From Delphinus delphis (Eukaryota; Chordata; Mammalia; Artiodactyla; Delphinidae), in NCBI RefSeq assembly GCF_949987515.2, contig NW_027192659.1, positions 744,001 through 808,000 on the forward strand: a stretch of 64,000 nucleotides of DNA, written 5' to 3'. The position numbers and the translations under genes were made by a program. Of this stretch, positions 1-11,062 are shown piece after piece; the first letter of the stretch is position 1, and each line of letters starts with the position of its first letter. The notes beneath the pieces are model-generated. The model did no database searches. It was not told where the DNA came from and was given only the letters and a program-made list of their open reading frames with translations.

Positions 1-9
1 CTTTCTGCG
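1..9 (+). repeat. Last 9 bases of the unit preceding unit 1
   Basis: The bases 'ctttctgcg' match the end of every other unit, showing that the array continues beyond the left edge. Confidence 0.85.
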
Positions 10-845
10 ATGTTGAACTTGTACTGTAAACGAGGTTCTTGTAAACAGAGCCGTCCCAAACTTTGGGGTGGCTGTGTCTTTTTGATTTTAATTTCCCTAA
101 GCTATAGGACCATAAGTGGAAATGCCCTAGGCTCTGTTGCTTTGTTTTTTAGATGTTTCAGGAAACACCATACACTTCTCCCGAGTGGTTGTTGGCAATT
201 TACATCCCGCCCATCAGCATAACAAGGCTCCCAGTTCTCCATGGCCTGTCCTGCCTTTCTGGATTTTACACTTTTTTCAGATGGCCCTTTTGACCGGGGG
301 GAAGTGAGACTTCATTGTAGTGCAGATATCCTTTGCAAGCTTGCTTGGTTGGCCAAAAAGGGCGTATGCGTTTTTTCCTGAATATATTCAGGAAAAAACG
401 CATACGCCCTTTTTGGCCAAGTGCATCATTGTGGACGTTCTGCCTCTTTTCCTATGCTTTCAATGCAATTCCAGTCTACCTCCTGAAATCGGTTTCCTGC
501 AATTCTGCCCCGCTTTCAAGTCCTCTTGGCAGCCTTACTTCAGTCTATTTTTGGACGATAGCTGTCATTTATAACTCTGCAGGTTTGTGAATTACAGTGC
601 CCCTGAGCTCCTTTCTTCAACTCGCTTTCTTTTGAGCTGGCCGCAACACCACAGGCTGGCTTCAGGCCCTAATCCGGTTCCGGCACGGCACGCTGAGCCT
701 TTGGTTATTTCCTCTTCCTGGTGGGAAATGAGAGTTAAATTTGCCCGTCCAGACACCTCCAGCTAGTCTCTCATTGGTTCTCGCTATTCCTGTTCATCTT
801 CCGCAGAAATTGCAAACTGGGCCAAACAGGAGGTTAAAGGCGCTG

Positions 846-865
846 ACTCTCCAAGTGGGGAGAGT
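846..865. repeat. Short inverted repeat, 7-bp stem (exemplar, unit 1)
   Basis: 'actctcc' and 'ggagagt' flank a 6-base loop. The stem survives in the variant units that read 'aagtcg' or 'aactgg' in the loop. It is broken in units 31, 34 and 40, where 'agagtgtt' reads 'agattgtt'. It may be chance. Confidence 0.45.
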
Positions 866-1109
866 GTTAGTAAAGCGTCTGGAATGTTGCACCCGAGTAC
901 CAGGGGAGGAAAACTGAGACATATTTGAACACGTCTCCCGTTCACATGGTTGATCATACATGGGTTCCACATGCATGTTTTAGCTGAAGGAAGAATACCT
1001 TAAACCTGGAGAGTTAAGACCCGTGTAATGGGTACCATGCAATATGACTTCAAAGGGTCTTCATTTGCTCACCGAACCTCTCCAATCCTATCACTGCTGC
1101 GTTTATGCC

Positions 1110-1400
1110 CCTGTACACATGCTTGATTCTCTTTCGGAGACATAGCAATCCATAGGTTTTAAGATACTTACTAGTCAGGTACATTCTTAGGCGTTTAATA
1201 TGCGGTGTTGAGTCCATTTCGTTGAGCAAGGAGTAGCTCTTGTCTATTCCATATTTGGCTTAAGGAACTTTATCTGTGCTCATTTCAATCTCTGGTTTTA
1301 TGCAGCACCCCAACTCACCTTTACCCTTAAGCAAGCATAAGTTGTTTTTCTAAATTTGAGACCCTGTTCTGTTCTGTAATTCAGTTCCTGTGTAGCCAAG
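1110..1400 (-). pseudogene. LINE-1 3' UTR-like segment (exemplar, unit 1 tail)
   Basis: Read on the minus strand this stretch resembles the 3' UTR of artiodactyl/cetacean L1. Going 5' to 3' on that strand there is an A-rich 'gaaaaacaacttatg' block, then a G-rich 'gggtaaaggtgag' block. These are followed by 'aatagacaag', a segment like the L1 'aacctata..gaatc' block, and 'tgtac' close to the expected 3' end. Order and spacing match the remembered L1 consensus; identity is low. It recurs at the same offset in every unit. No poly(A) tail is visible at the 3' edge near 1110. The call is from memory of L1, without an alignment. Confidence 0.65.
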
Positions 1401-1926
1401 TTTACATTCCGTGTATTACTGATATCTTATGATGTTTCTTTTTCTGTGTGACTTACTTCAGTTAGAATCATCATACCTGAATCCACTCAGTGTGCTGCTA
1501 AGGGCCTGATGACACAGATTTCATTGCTGAGTGATATTGCTTTGTAAGTAAATACCACAACTTCTTTATCCATTTTTCACTTTCTGCGATGTTGAACTTG
1601 TACTGTAAACGAGGTTTTTGTAAACAGAGGCGTCCCAAACTTTGGGGTGGCTGTGTCTTTTTGATTTTAATTTCCCTAAGCTGTAGGACCATAAGTGGCA
1701 GTGCCCTAGGCTCTGTTGCTTTGTTTTTTAGATGTTTCAGGAAACACCATACACTTCTCCCGAGTGGTTGTTGGCAATTTACATCCCGCCCATCAGCATA
1801 ACAAGGCTCCCAGTTCTCCATGGCCTGTCCTGCCTTTCTGGATTTTACACTTTTTTCAGATGGCCCTTTTGACCGGGGGAAGAGAGACTTCATTGTAGTG
1901 CAGATTTCCTTTGCAAGCTTGCTTGG
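1401..1926 (-). pseudogene. LINE-1 ORF2 C-terminal remnant, antisense (exemplar across units 1/2)
   Basis: The minus strand carries a degenerate copy of the last part of L1 ORF2, the reverse transcriptase/endonuclease protein of an autonomous retrotransposon. A frame is open for 131 codons at 1498-1893. It shows 'VWCFLKHLK' followed further on by 'KWIKKLWY' and 'YHSAMKS', in the order and spacing of the conserved tryptophan/lysine-rich end of mammalian L1 ORF2. On the plus strand the same region reads as antisense L1, for example 'gtgtctttttgattttaat', 'caatttacatcccgcccatcag' in part, and 'gacttacttcagttag'. All RT and endonuclease catalytic domains lie outside the retained piece, so it is non-functional. 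In most units this frame is broken by indels or stops. The segment straddles the chosen unit boundary, so the boundary is arbitrary. Confidence 0.8.
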
Positions 1927-1998
1927 TTGGCCAAAAAGGGCGTATGCGTTTTTTCCTGAATATATTCAGGAAAAAACGCATACGCCCTTTTTGGCCAA
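1927..1998. mobile_element. 72-bp perfect palindrome, mariner-type MITE candidate (exemplar, unit 2)
   Basis: Two 36-bp arms are exact reverse complements with no spacer. The arm begins 'ttggccaaaaagggcgtatg' and the centre is 'tgaata|tattca'. The arm start 'ttggccaaaaag', a following 'cgt..g' and then 'gttttttcc' resemble the terminal inverted repeat of mariner-derived MITEs common in cattle and whale genomes, as I recall them. The left flank 'tggttggcc' fits the element's usual outer end; the right flank does not. Too short to encode a transposase. It sits at offset +339 to +410 of nearly every unit. Palindrome certain; MITE origin plausible. Confidence 0.7.
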
Positions 1999-2090
1999 GT
2001 GCATCATTGTGGACGTTCTGCCTCTTTTCCTATGCTTTCAATGCAATTCCAGTCTACCTCCTGAAATCGGTTTCCTGCAATTCTGCCCCG
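1999..2090 (-). pseudogene. Possible continuation of the L1 fragment beyond the palindrome (exemplar)
   Basis: On the plus strand 'gacgttctgcctcttttcctatg' in part, and 'ttctgcccc' about 50 bp later, resemble antisense L1 ORF2 text that normally follows the segment left of the palindrome. That would mean the palindrome inserted into the L1 piece. Similarity is weak and fades after about 2090. Judged by eye only. Confidence 0.4.
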
Positions 2091-2655
2091 TTTTCAAGTC
2101 CTCTTGGCAGCCTTACTTCAGTCTATTTTTGGACGATAGCTGTCATTTATAACTCTGCAGGTTTGTGAATTACAGTGCCCCTGAGCTCCTTTCTTCAACT
2201 CGCTTTCTTGTGACCTGGCCGCAACACTGCAGGATGGCTTCAGGCCCTAATCTGGTTCCGGCACGGCACGCTGAGCCTTTGGTTATTTCCTCTTCCTGGT
2301 GGGAAATGAGAGTTAAATTTGCCCGTCCAGACACCTCCAGCTAGTCTCTCATTGGTTCTCGCTATTCCTGTTCATCTTCCGCAGAAATTGCAAACTGGGC
2401 CAAACAGGAGGTTAAAGGCGCTGACTCTCCAAGTGGGGAGAGTGTTAGTAAAGCGTCTGGAATGTTGCACCCGAGTACCAGGGGAGGAAAACTGAGACAT
2501 ATTTGAACACGTCTCCCGTTCACATGGTTGATCATACTTGGGTTCCACATGCATGTTTCAGCTGAAGGAAGAATACCTTAAACCTGGAGAGTTAAGACCC
2601 GTGTAATGGGTACCATGCAATATGACTTCAAAGGGTCTTCATTTGCTCACCGAAC
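2091..2655. other. Unrecognised segment of the satellite unit (exemplar, unit 2)
   Basis: This stretch of about 560 bp per unit, offsets about +500 to +1,065, does not resemble L1, the palindrome, or a SINE that I recognise. It has moderate GC content and several CpGs. A CCAAT-like 'aaccaatgag' lies on the minus strand, and a short inverted repeat (see 846-865 in unit 1) lies within it. Minus-strand frames of 60-104 codons recur here but shift and break between units, so I do not call a gene. An old LTR or unique founding sequence are possible origins. Confidence 0.5.
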
Positions 2656-3166
2656 CTCTCCAATCCTATCACTGCTGCGTTTATGCCCCTGTACACATGC
2701 TTGATTCTCTTTCGGAGACATAGCAATCCATAGGTTTTAAGATACTTACTAGTCAGGTACATTCTTAGGCGTTTAATATGCGATGTTGAGTCCATTTCGT
2801 TGAGCAAGGAGTAGCTCTTGTCTATTCCATATTTGACTTAAGGAACTTTATCTGTACTCATTTCAATCTCTGGTTTTATGCAGCACCCCAACTCACCTTT
2901 ACCCTTAAGCAAGCATAAGTTGGTTTTCTAAATTTGAGACCCTGTTCTGTTCTGTAATTCAGTTCCTGTGTAGCCAAGTTTACATTCCGTGTATTACTGA
3001 TATCTTATGATGTTTCTTTTTCTGTGTGACTTGCTTCAGTTAGAATCATCATACCTGAATCCACTCATTGTGCTGCTAAGGGCCTGATGACACAGATTTC
3101 ATTGCTGAGTGATATTGCTTTGTAAGTAAATACCACAACTTCTTTATCCATTTTTCACTTTCTGCG

Positions 3167-4745
3167 ATGTTGAACTTGTACTGTAAACGAGGTTCTTGTA
3201 AACAGAGCCATTCCAAACTTTGGGGTGGCTGTGTCTTTTTGATTTTAATTTCCCTAAGCTATAGGACCATAAGTGGAAGTGCCCTAGGTTCTGTTGCTTT
3301 GTTTTTTAGATGTTTCAGGAAACACCATACACTTCTCCCCAGTGGTTGTTGGCAATTTACATCCCGCCCATCAGCATAACAAGGCTCCCAGTTCTCCATG
3401 GCCTGTCCTGCCTTTCTGGATTTTACACTTTTTTCAGATGGCCCTTTTGACCAGGGGGAAGTGAGACTTCATTGTAGTGCAGATTTCCTTTGCAAGCTTG
3501 CTTGGTTGGCCAAAAAGGGCGTATGCGTTTTTTCCTGAATATATTCAGGATAAAACGCATACGCCCTTTTTGGCCAAGTGCATCATTGTGGACGTTCTGC
3601 CTCTTTTCCTATGCTTTCAATGCAATTCCAGTCTACCTCCTGAAATCGGTTTCCTGCAATTCTGCCCCGCTTTCAAGTCCTCTTGGCAGCCTTACTTCAG
3701 TCTATTTTTGGACGATAGCTGTCATTTATAACTCTGCAGGTTTGTGAATTACAGTGCCCCTGAGCTCCTTTCTTCAACTTGCTTTCTTGTGACCTGGCCG
3801 CAACACCGCAGGATGGCTTCAGGCCCTAATCTGGTTCTGGCATGGCACGCTGAGCCTTTGGTTATTTCCTCTTCCTGGTGGGAAATGAGAGTTAAATTTG
3901 CCCGTCCAGACACCTCCAGCTAGTCTCTCATTGGTTCTCGCTATTCCTGTTCATCTTCCGCAGAAATTGCAAACTGGGCCAAACAGGAGGTTAAAGGCGC
4001 TGACTCTCCAAGTGGGGAGAGTGTTAGTAAAGCGTCTGGAATGTTGCACCCGAGTACCAGGGGAGGAAAACTGAGACATATTTGAACACGTCTCCCGTTC
4101 ACATGGTTGATCATACTTGGGTTCCACATGCATGTTTTAGCTGAAGGAAGAATACCTTAAACCTGGAGAGTTAAGACCCGTGTAATGGGTACCATGCAAT
4201 ATGACTTCAAAGGGTCTTCATTTGCTCACCGAACCTCTCCAATCCTATCACTGCTGCGTTTATGCCCCTGTACACATGCTTGATTCTCTTTCGGAGACAT
4301 AACAATCCATAGGTTTTAAGATACTTACTAGTCAGGTACATTCTTAGGCGTTTAATATGGGGTGTTGAGTCCATTTCGTTGAGCAAGGAGTAGCTCTTGT
4401 CTATTCCATATTTGACTTAAGCAACTTTATCTGTGCTCATTTCAATCTCTGGTTTTATGTAGCACCCCAACTCACCTTTACCCTTAAGCAAGCATAAGTT
4501 GGTTTTCTAAATTTGAGACCCTGTTCTGTTCTGTAATTCAGTTCCTGTGTAGCCAAGTTTACATTCCGTGTATTACTGATATCTTATGATGTTTCTTTTT
4601 CTGTGTGACTTGCTTCAGTTAGAATCATCATACCTGAATCCACTCATTGTGCTGCTAAGGGCCTGATGACACAGATTTCATTGCTGAGTGATATTGCTTT
4701 GTAAGTAAATACCACAACTTCTTTATCCATTTTTCACTTTCTGCG
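3167..4745 (+). repeat. Satellite unit 3 (1,579 bp)
   Basis: Palindrome at 3506-3577 with one A-to-T change at 3551, shared with unit 4. Also 'gagccattcc' near 3206 and 'gcaactttatc' near 4420. Tail class A. Confidence 0.96.
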
Positions 4746-6324
4746 ATGTTGAACTTGTACTGTAAACGAGGTTCTTGTAAACAGAGCCGTTCCAAACTTT
4801 GGGGTGGCTGTGTCTTTTTGATTTTAATTTCCCTAAGCTATAGGACCATAAGTGGAAGTGCCCTAGGTTCTGTTGCTTTGTTTTTTAGATGTTTCAGGAA
4901 ACACCATACACTTCTCCCGAGTGGTTGTTGGCAATTTACATCCCGCCCATCAGCATAACAAGGCTCCCAGTTCTCCATGGCCTGTCCTGCCTTTCTGGAT
5001 TTTACACTTTTTTCAGATGGCCCTTTTGACTGGGGGGAAGTGAGACTTCATTGTAGTGCAGATTTCCTTTGCAAGCTTGCTTGGTTGGCCAAAAAGGGCG
5101 TATGCGTTTTTTCCTGAATATATTCAGGATAAAACGCATACGCCCTTTTTGGCCAAGTGCATCATTGTGGACATTCTGCCTCTTTTCCTATGCTTTCAAT
5201 GCAATTCCAGTCTACCTCCTGAAATCGGTTTCCTGCAATTCTGCCCCGCTTTCAAGTCCTCTTGGCAGCCTTACTTCAGTCTATTTTTGGACGATAGCTG
5301 TCATTTATAACTCTGCAGGTTTGTGAATTACAGTGCCCCTGAGCTCCTTTCTTCAACTTGCTTTCTTGTGACCTGGCCGCAACACCGCAGGATGGCTTCA
5401 GGCCCTAATCTGGTTCCGGCATGGCATGCTGAGCCTTTGGTTATTTCCTCTTCCTGGTGGGAAATGAGAGTTAAATTTGCCCGTCCAGACACCTCCAGCT
5501 AGTCTCTCATTGGTTCTCGCTATTCCTATTCATCTTCCGCAGAAATTGCAAACTGGGCCAAACAGGAGGTTAAAGGCGCTGACTCTCCAAGTGGGGAGAG
5601 TGTTAGTAAAGCGTCTGGAATGTTGCACCCGAGTACCAGGGGAGGAAAACTGAGACATATTTGAACACGTCTCCCGTTCACATGGTTGATCATACTTGGG
5701 TTCCACATGCATGTTTTAGCTGAAGGAAGAATACCTTAAACCTGGAGAGTTAAGACCCGTGTAATGGGTACCATGCAATATGACTTCAAAGGGTCTTCAT
5801 TTGCTCACCGAACCTCTCCAATCCTATCACTGCTGCGTTTATGCCCCTGTACAAACGCTTGATTCTCTTTTGGAGACATAGCAATCCATAGGTTTTAAGA
5901 TACTTACTAGTCAGGTACATTCTTAGGCGTTTAATATGCGGTGTTGAGTCCATTTCATTGAGCAAGGAGTAGCTCTTGTCTATTCCATATTTGGCTTAAG
6001 GAACTTTATCTGTGCTCATTTCAATCTCTGGTTTTATGCAGCACCCCAACTCACCTTTCCCCTGAAGCAAGCATAAGTTTGTTTTCTAAATTTGAGACCC
6101 TGTTCTGTTTTGGAATGCAGTTCCTGTGTAGCCAAGTTTACATTCCGTGTATTAGTGATATCTTATGATGTTTCTTTTTCTGTGTGACTTATTTCAGTTA
6201 GAATCATCGTACCTGAATCCACTCATTATGCTGCTACGGGCCTGATGACATAGATTTCATTGCTGAGTGATACTGCATTGTACGTAAGTACCACAAGTTC
6301 TTTATCCATTTTTCACTTTCTGTG
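4746..6324 (+). repeat. Satellite unit 4 (1,579 bp)
   Basis: Palindrome at 5085-5156 with the same change as unit 3, at 5130, so the two units share a recent ancestor for this part. Also 'gtggacattctgcc' near 5167 and 'acaaacgcttg' near 5852. Tail switches to class B ('gtacgtaagtacc'). Confidence 0.96.
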
Positions 6325-7904
6325 ATATTGAACTTGTACGGTAAACGGGGTTCTTGTAAACGGAGGCGTCCCAAACTTTGGGGTGGCTGTGTCTTTTTGA
6401 TTTTAATTTCCCTAAGCTATAGGACCATAAGTGGAAGTGCCCTAGGTTCTGTTGCTTTGTTTTTTAGATGTTTCAGGAAACACCATACACTTCTCCGGAG
6501 TGTCTGTTGGCAATTTACATCCCGCCCATCAGCATAACAAGGCTCCCAGTTCTCCATGGCCTGTCCTGCCTTTCTGGATTTTACACTTTTTTCAGATGGC
6601 CCTTTTGACCGGGGGGATGTGAAACTTCATTGTAGTGCAGATTTCCTTTGCAAGCTTGCTTGGTTGGCCAAAAAGGGCGTATGCGTTTTTTCCTGAATAT
6701 ATTCAGGAAAAAACGCATACGCCCTTTTCGGCCAAGTGCATCATTGTGGACGTTCTGCCTCTTTTCCTATGCTTTCAATGCAATTCCAGTCTACCTCCTG
6801 AAATCGGTTTCCTGCAATTCTGCCCCGCTTTCAAGTCCTCTTGGCAGCCTTACTTCAGTCTATTTTTGGACGATAGCTGTCATTTATAACTCTGCAGGTT
6901 TGTGAATTACAGTGCCCCTGAGCGCCTTTCTTCAACTCGCTTTCTTGTGAGCTGGCCGCAACACCGCAGGATGGCTTCAGGCCCTAATCTGGTTCCGGCA
7001 CGGCACGCTGAGCCTTTGGTTAATTCCTCTTCCGGGTGGGAAATGAGAGTTAAATTTGCCCGTCCAGACACCTCCAGCTAGTCTCTCATTGGTTCTCGCT
7101 ATTCCTGTTCATCTTCCGCAGAAATTGCAAACTGGGCCAAACAGGAGGTTAAAGGTGCTGACTCTCCAAGTGGGGAGAGTGTTAGTAAAGCATCTGGAAT
7201 GTTGCACCCGAGTACCAGGGGAGGAAAACTGAGACATATTTGAACACGTCTCCCGATCACATGGTTGATCATACTCTGGGTTCCACATGCATGTTTTAGC
7301 TGAAGGAAGAATACCTAAAACCTGGGTAGTTGAAACCCGTGGAATGGGTACCATGCAATATGACTTCAAAGGGTCTTCATTTGCTCACCGAACCTCTCCA
7401 ATCCTATCACTGCTGCCTTTATGCCCCTGTACACATGCTTGATTCTCTTTTGGAGACATAGCAATCCATAGGTTTTAAGATACTTACTAGTCAGGTACAT
7501 TCTTAGGCGTTTAATATGCGGTGTTGAGTCCATTTCGTTGAGCAAGGAGTAGCTCTTGTCTATTCCATATTTGGCTTAAGGAAGTTTATCTGTGCTCATT
7601 TCAATCTCCGGTTTTATGCAGCAACCCAACTCACCTTTCCCCTTAAGCAAGCATAAGTTGGTTTTCTAAATTTGAGAACCTGTTCTGTTTTGGAATTCAG
7701 TTCCTGTGTAGCCAAGTTTACATTCCGTGTATTAGTGATATCTTATGATGTTTCTTTTTCTGTGTGACTTATTTCAGTTAGAATCATCGTACCTGAATCT
7801 ACTCATTATGCTGCTATGGGCCTGATGACATAGATTTCATTGCTGAGTGATACTGCATTGTACGTAAGTACCACAAGTTCTTTATCCATTTTTCACTTTC
7901 TGCG
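6325..7904 (+). repeat. Satellite unit 5 (1,580 bp)
   Basis: Palindrome at 6664-6735 with a T-to-C change at 6729. Its first bases are unusual: 'gatattgaacttgtacgg', 'aaacggggttc' and 'aaacggaggcg'. Also 'ggggatgtgaaac' near 6613. Tail class B. Confidence 0.96.
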
Positions 7905-9483
7905 ATGTTGAACTTGTACTGTAAACGAGGTTCTTGTAAACAGAGCCGTTCCAAACTTTGGGGTGGCTGTGTCTTTTTGATTTTAATTTCCCTAAGCTAT
8001 AGGACCATAAGTGGAAGTGCCGAAGGCTCTGTTGCTTTGTTTTTTAGATGTTTCAGGAAACACCATACACTTCTCCCGAGTGGTTGTTGGCAATTTACAT
8101 CCCGCCCATCAGCATAACAAGGCTCCCAGTTCTCCATGGCCTGTCCTGCCTTTCTGGATTTTACACTTTTTTCAGATGGCCCTTTTGACCGGGGGGAAGT
8201 GAGACTTCATTGTAGTGCAAATTTCCTTTGCAAGCTTGCTTGGTTGGCCAAAAAGGGCGTATGCATTTTTTCCTGAATATATTCAGGAAAAAACGCATAC
8301 GCCCTTTTTGGCCAAGTGCATCATTGTGGACGTTCTGCCTCTTTTCCTATGCTTTCAATGCAATTCCAGTCTACCTCCTGAAATCGGTTTCCTGCAATTC
8401 TGCCCCGCTTTCAAGTCCTCTTGGCAGCCTTACTTCAGTCTATTTTTGGACGATAGCTGTCATTTATAACTCTGCAGGTTTGTGAATTACAGTTGCCCTG
8501 AGCTCCTTTCTTCAACTCGCTTTCTTGTGACCTGGCCGCAACACCGCAGGATGGCTTCAGGCCCTAATCTGGTTCCGGCACGGCACGCTGAGCCTTTGGT
8601 TATTTCCTCTTCCTGGTGGGAAATGAGAGTTAAATTTGCCCGTCCAGACACCTCCAGCTAGTCTCTCATTGGTTCTCGCTATTCCTGTTCATCTTCCGCA
8701 GAAATTGCAAACTGGGCCAAACAGGAGGTTAAAGGCGCTGACTCTCCAAGTGGGGAGAGTGTTAGTAAAGCGTCTGGAATGTTGCACCCGAGTACCAGGG
8801 GAGGAAAACTGAGACATATTTGAACACGTCCCCCGTTCACATGGTTGATCATACTTGGGTTCCACATGCATGTTTTAGCTGAAGGAAGAATACCTTAAAC
8901 CTGGAGAGTTAAGACCCGTGTAACGGGTACCATGCAATATGACTTCAAAGGGTCTTCATTTGCTCACCGAACCTCTCCAATCCTATGACTGCTGCGTTTA
9001 TGCCCCTGTACACATGCTTGATTCTCTTTTGGAGACATAGCAATCCATAGGTTTTACGATACTTACTAGTCAGGTACATTCTTAGGCGTTTAATATGTGG
9101 TGTTGAGTCCATTTCGTTGAGCAAGGAGTAGCTCTTGTCTATTCCGTATTTGACTGAAGGAACTTTATGTGTGCTCATTTCAATCTCTGGTTTTATGCAG
9201 CACCCCAACTCACCTTTACCCTTAAGCAAGCATAAGTTGGTTTTCTAAATTTGAGACCCTGTTCTGTTCTGTAATTCAGTTCCTGTGTAGCCAAGTTTAC
9301 ATTCCGTGTATTACTGATATCTTATGATGTTTCTTTTTCTGTGTGACTTACTTCAGTTAGAATCATCATACCTGAGTCCACTCATTGTGCTGCTAAGGGC
9401 CTGATGACACAGATTTCATTGCTGAGTGATATTACTTTGTAAGTAAATACCACAACTTCTTTATCCATTTTTCACTTTCTGCG
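7905..9483 (+). repeat. Satellite unit 6 (1,579 bp)
   Basis: Palindrome at 8244-8315 with G-to-A at 8265, a CpG-to-CpA change. Also 'gtgccgaaggctc' near 8018 and 'acagttgccc' near 8490. Tail class A with a private 'gatattactttg'. Confidence 0.96.
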
Positions 9484-11062
9484 ATGTTGAACTTGTACTG
9501 TAAACGAGGTTCTTGTAAACAGAGCCGTTCCAAACTTTGGGGTGGCTGTGTCTTTTTGATTTTAATTTCCCTAAGCTATAGGACCATAAGTGGAAGTGCC
9601 CTAGGTTCTGTTGCTTTGTTTTTTAGATGTTTCAGGAAACACCATACACTTCTCCCGAGTGGTTGTTGGCAATTTACATCCCGCCCATCAGCATAACAAG
9701 GCTCCCAGTTCTCCATGGCCTGTCCTGCCTTTCTGGATTTTACACTTTTTTCAGATGGCCCTTTTGACCGGGGGGAAGTGAGACTTCATTGTAGTGCAGA
9801 TTTCCTTTGCAAGCTTGCTTGGTTGGCCAAAAAGGGCGTATGCGTTTTTTCCTGAATATATTCAGGAAAAAACGCATACGCCCTTTTTGGCCAAGTGCAT
9901 CATTGTGGACGTTCTGCCTCTTTTCCTATGCTTTCAATGCAATTCCAGTCTACCTCCTGAAATCGGTTTCCTGCAATTCTGCCCCGCTTTCAAGTCCTCT
10001 TGGCAGCCTTACTTCAGTCTATTTTTGGACGATAGCTGTCATTTATAACTCTGCAGGTTTGTGAATTACAGTGCCCCTGAGCTCCTTTCTTCAACTCGCT
10101 TTCTTTTGAGCTGGCAGCAACACCGCAGGATGGCTTCAGGCCCTAATCTGGTTCCGGTATGGCACGCTGAGCCTTTGGTTATTCCCTCTTCCTGGTGGGA
10201 AATGAGAGTTAAATTTGCCCGTCCAGACACCTCCAGCTAGCCTCTCATTGGTTCTCGCTATTCCTGTTCATCTTCCGCAGAAATTGCAAACTGAGCCAAA
10301 CAGGAGGTTAAAGGCGCTGACTCTCCAAGTGGGGAGAGTGTTAGTAAAGCGTCTGGAATGTTGCACCCGAGTACCAGGGGAGGAAAACTGAGACATATTT
10401 GAACACGTCTCCCGTTCACATGGTTGATCATACTTGGGTTCCACATGCATGTTTTAGCTGAAGGAAGAATACCTTAAACCTGGAGAGTTGATACCCGTGT
10501 AATGGGTACCATGCAATATGACTTCAAAGGGTCTTCATTTGCTCACCAAACCTCTCCAATCCTATCACTGCTGCGTTTATGCCCCTGTACACATGCTTGA
10601 TTCTCTTTCGGAGACATAGCAATCCATAGGTTTTAAGATACTTACTAGTCAGGTACATTCTTAGGCGTTTAATATGGGGTGTTGAGTCCATTTCGTTGAG
10701 CAAGGAGTAGCTCTTGTCTATTCCATATTTGGCTTAAGGAACTTTATCTGTGCTCATTTCAATCTCTGGTTTTATGCAGCACCCCAACTCACCTTTCCCC
10801 TTAAGCAAGCATAAGTTGTTTTTCTAAATTTGAGACCCTGTTCTGTTCTGTAATTCAGTTCCTGTGTAGCCAAGTTTACATTCCATGTATTACTGATATC
10901 TTATGATGTTTCTTTTTCTGTGTGACTTATTTCAGTTAGAATCATCATACCTGAATCCACTCATTGTGCTGCTAAGGGCCTGATGACATAGATTTCATTG
11001 CTGAGTGATATTGCTTTGTAAGTGAATACCACAACTTCTTTATCCATTTTTCACTTTCTGCG
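9484..11062 (+). repeat. Satellite unit 7 (1,579 bp)
   Basis: Perfect palindrome at 9823-9894. The second half resembles unit 9 ('gttgatacccg', 'ctcaccaaacc', 'ttccatgtattac'), with private 'gagctggcagc' and 'aactgagcc'. Tail class A'. Confidence 0.96.

Larger units (their letters stand above)
10..1588 (+). repeat. Satellite unit 1 (1,579 bp)
   Basis: Perfect palindrome at 349-420. Private variants include 'aatgccctagg' near 121, 'gcagatatcc' near 322, 'caccacaggctgg' near 647 and 'catacatggg' near 954. Tail class A ('gtaagtaaatacc'). Confidence 0.96.
1589..3166 (+). repeat. Satellite unit 2 (1,578 bp)
   Basis: Perfect palindrome at 1927-1998. Variants: 'gtttttgtaaacagaggcg' near 1614, 'gggaagagagac' near 1877, 'ccccgttttcaag' near 2086. 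Together with the unit 1 tail it carries the longest open L1 ORF2 remnant. Tail class A. Confidence 0.96.

Noticed and set aside
10..222. Recurrent 70-codon plus-strand frame at each unit start
   Set aside because: It is the antisense strand of the L1 ORF2 remnant, and it is broken by stops in some units (9, 11, 18). No sign of selection.
349..420. Palindrome as a bacterial rho-independent terminator or CRISPR repeat
   Set aside because: The period is 1,579 bp, there are no short spacers, and the context is mammalian satellite. The hairpin is far longer than a terminator stem.
320..590. Overlapping plus-strand frames of 84 and 85 codons present in nearly every unit
   Set aside because: They overlap each other in two frames and run through the palindrome and antisense L1. 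Their conservation follows from the low diversity of this core; I see no ribosome-binding, promoter or splice context to support them.
600..720. Cetacean tRNA-derived SINE (CHR type) in the unrecognised segment
   Set aside because: 'gccgcaacacc' and 'cggcacggcac' recall such SINEs, but the A and B box context and the order of motifs do not fit.
1485..1590. Tandem array of full-length L1 elements
   Set aside because: Only the 3' end of L1 is present; the 5' UTR, ORF1, endonuclease and RT regions are absent from the unit.
8945..9229. 94-codon minus-strand frame in unit 6
   Set aside because: It lies in L1 3' UTR-like sequence, which is non-coding in L1, and is open only in this unit.
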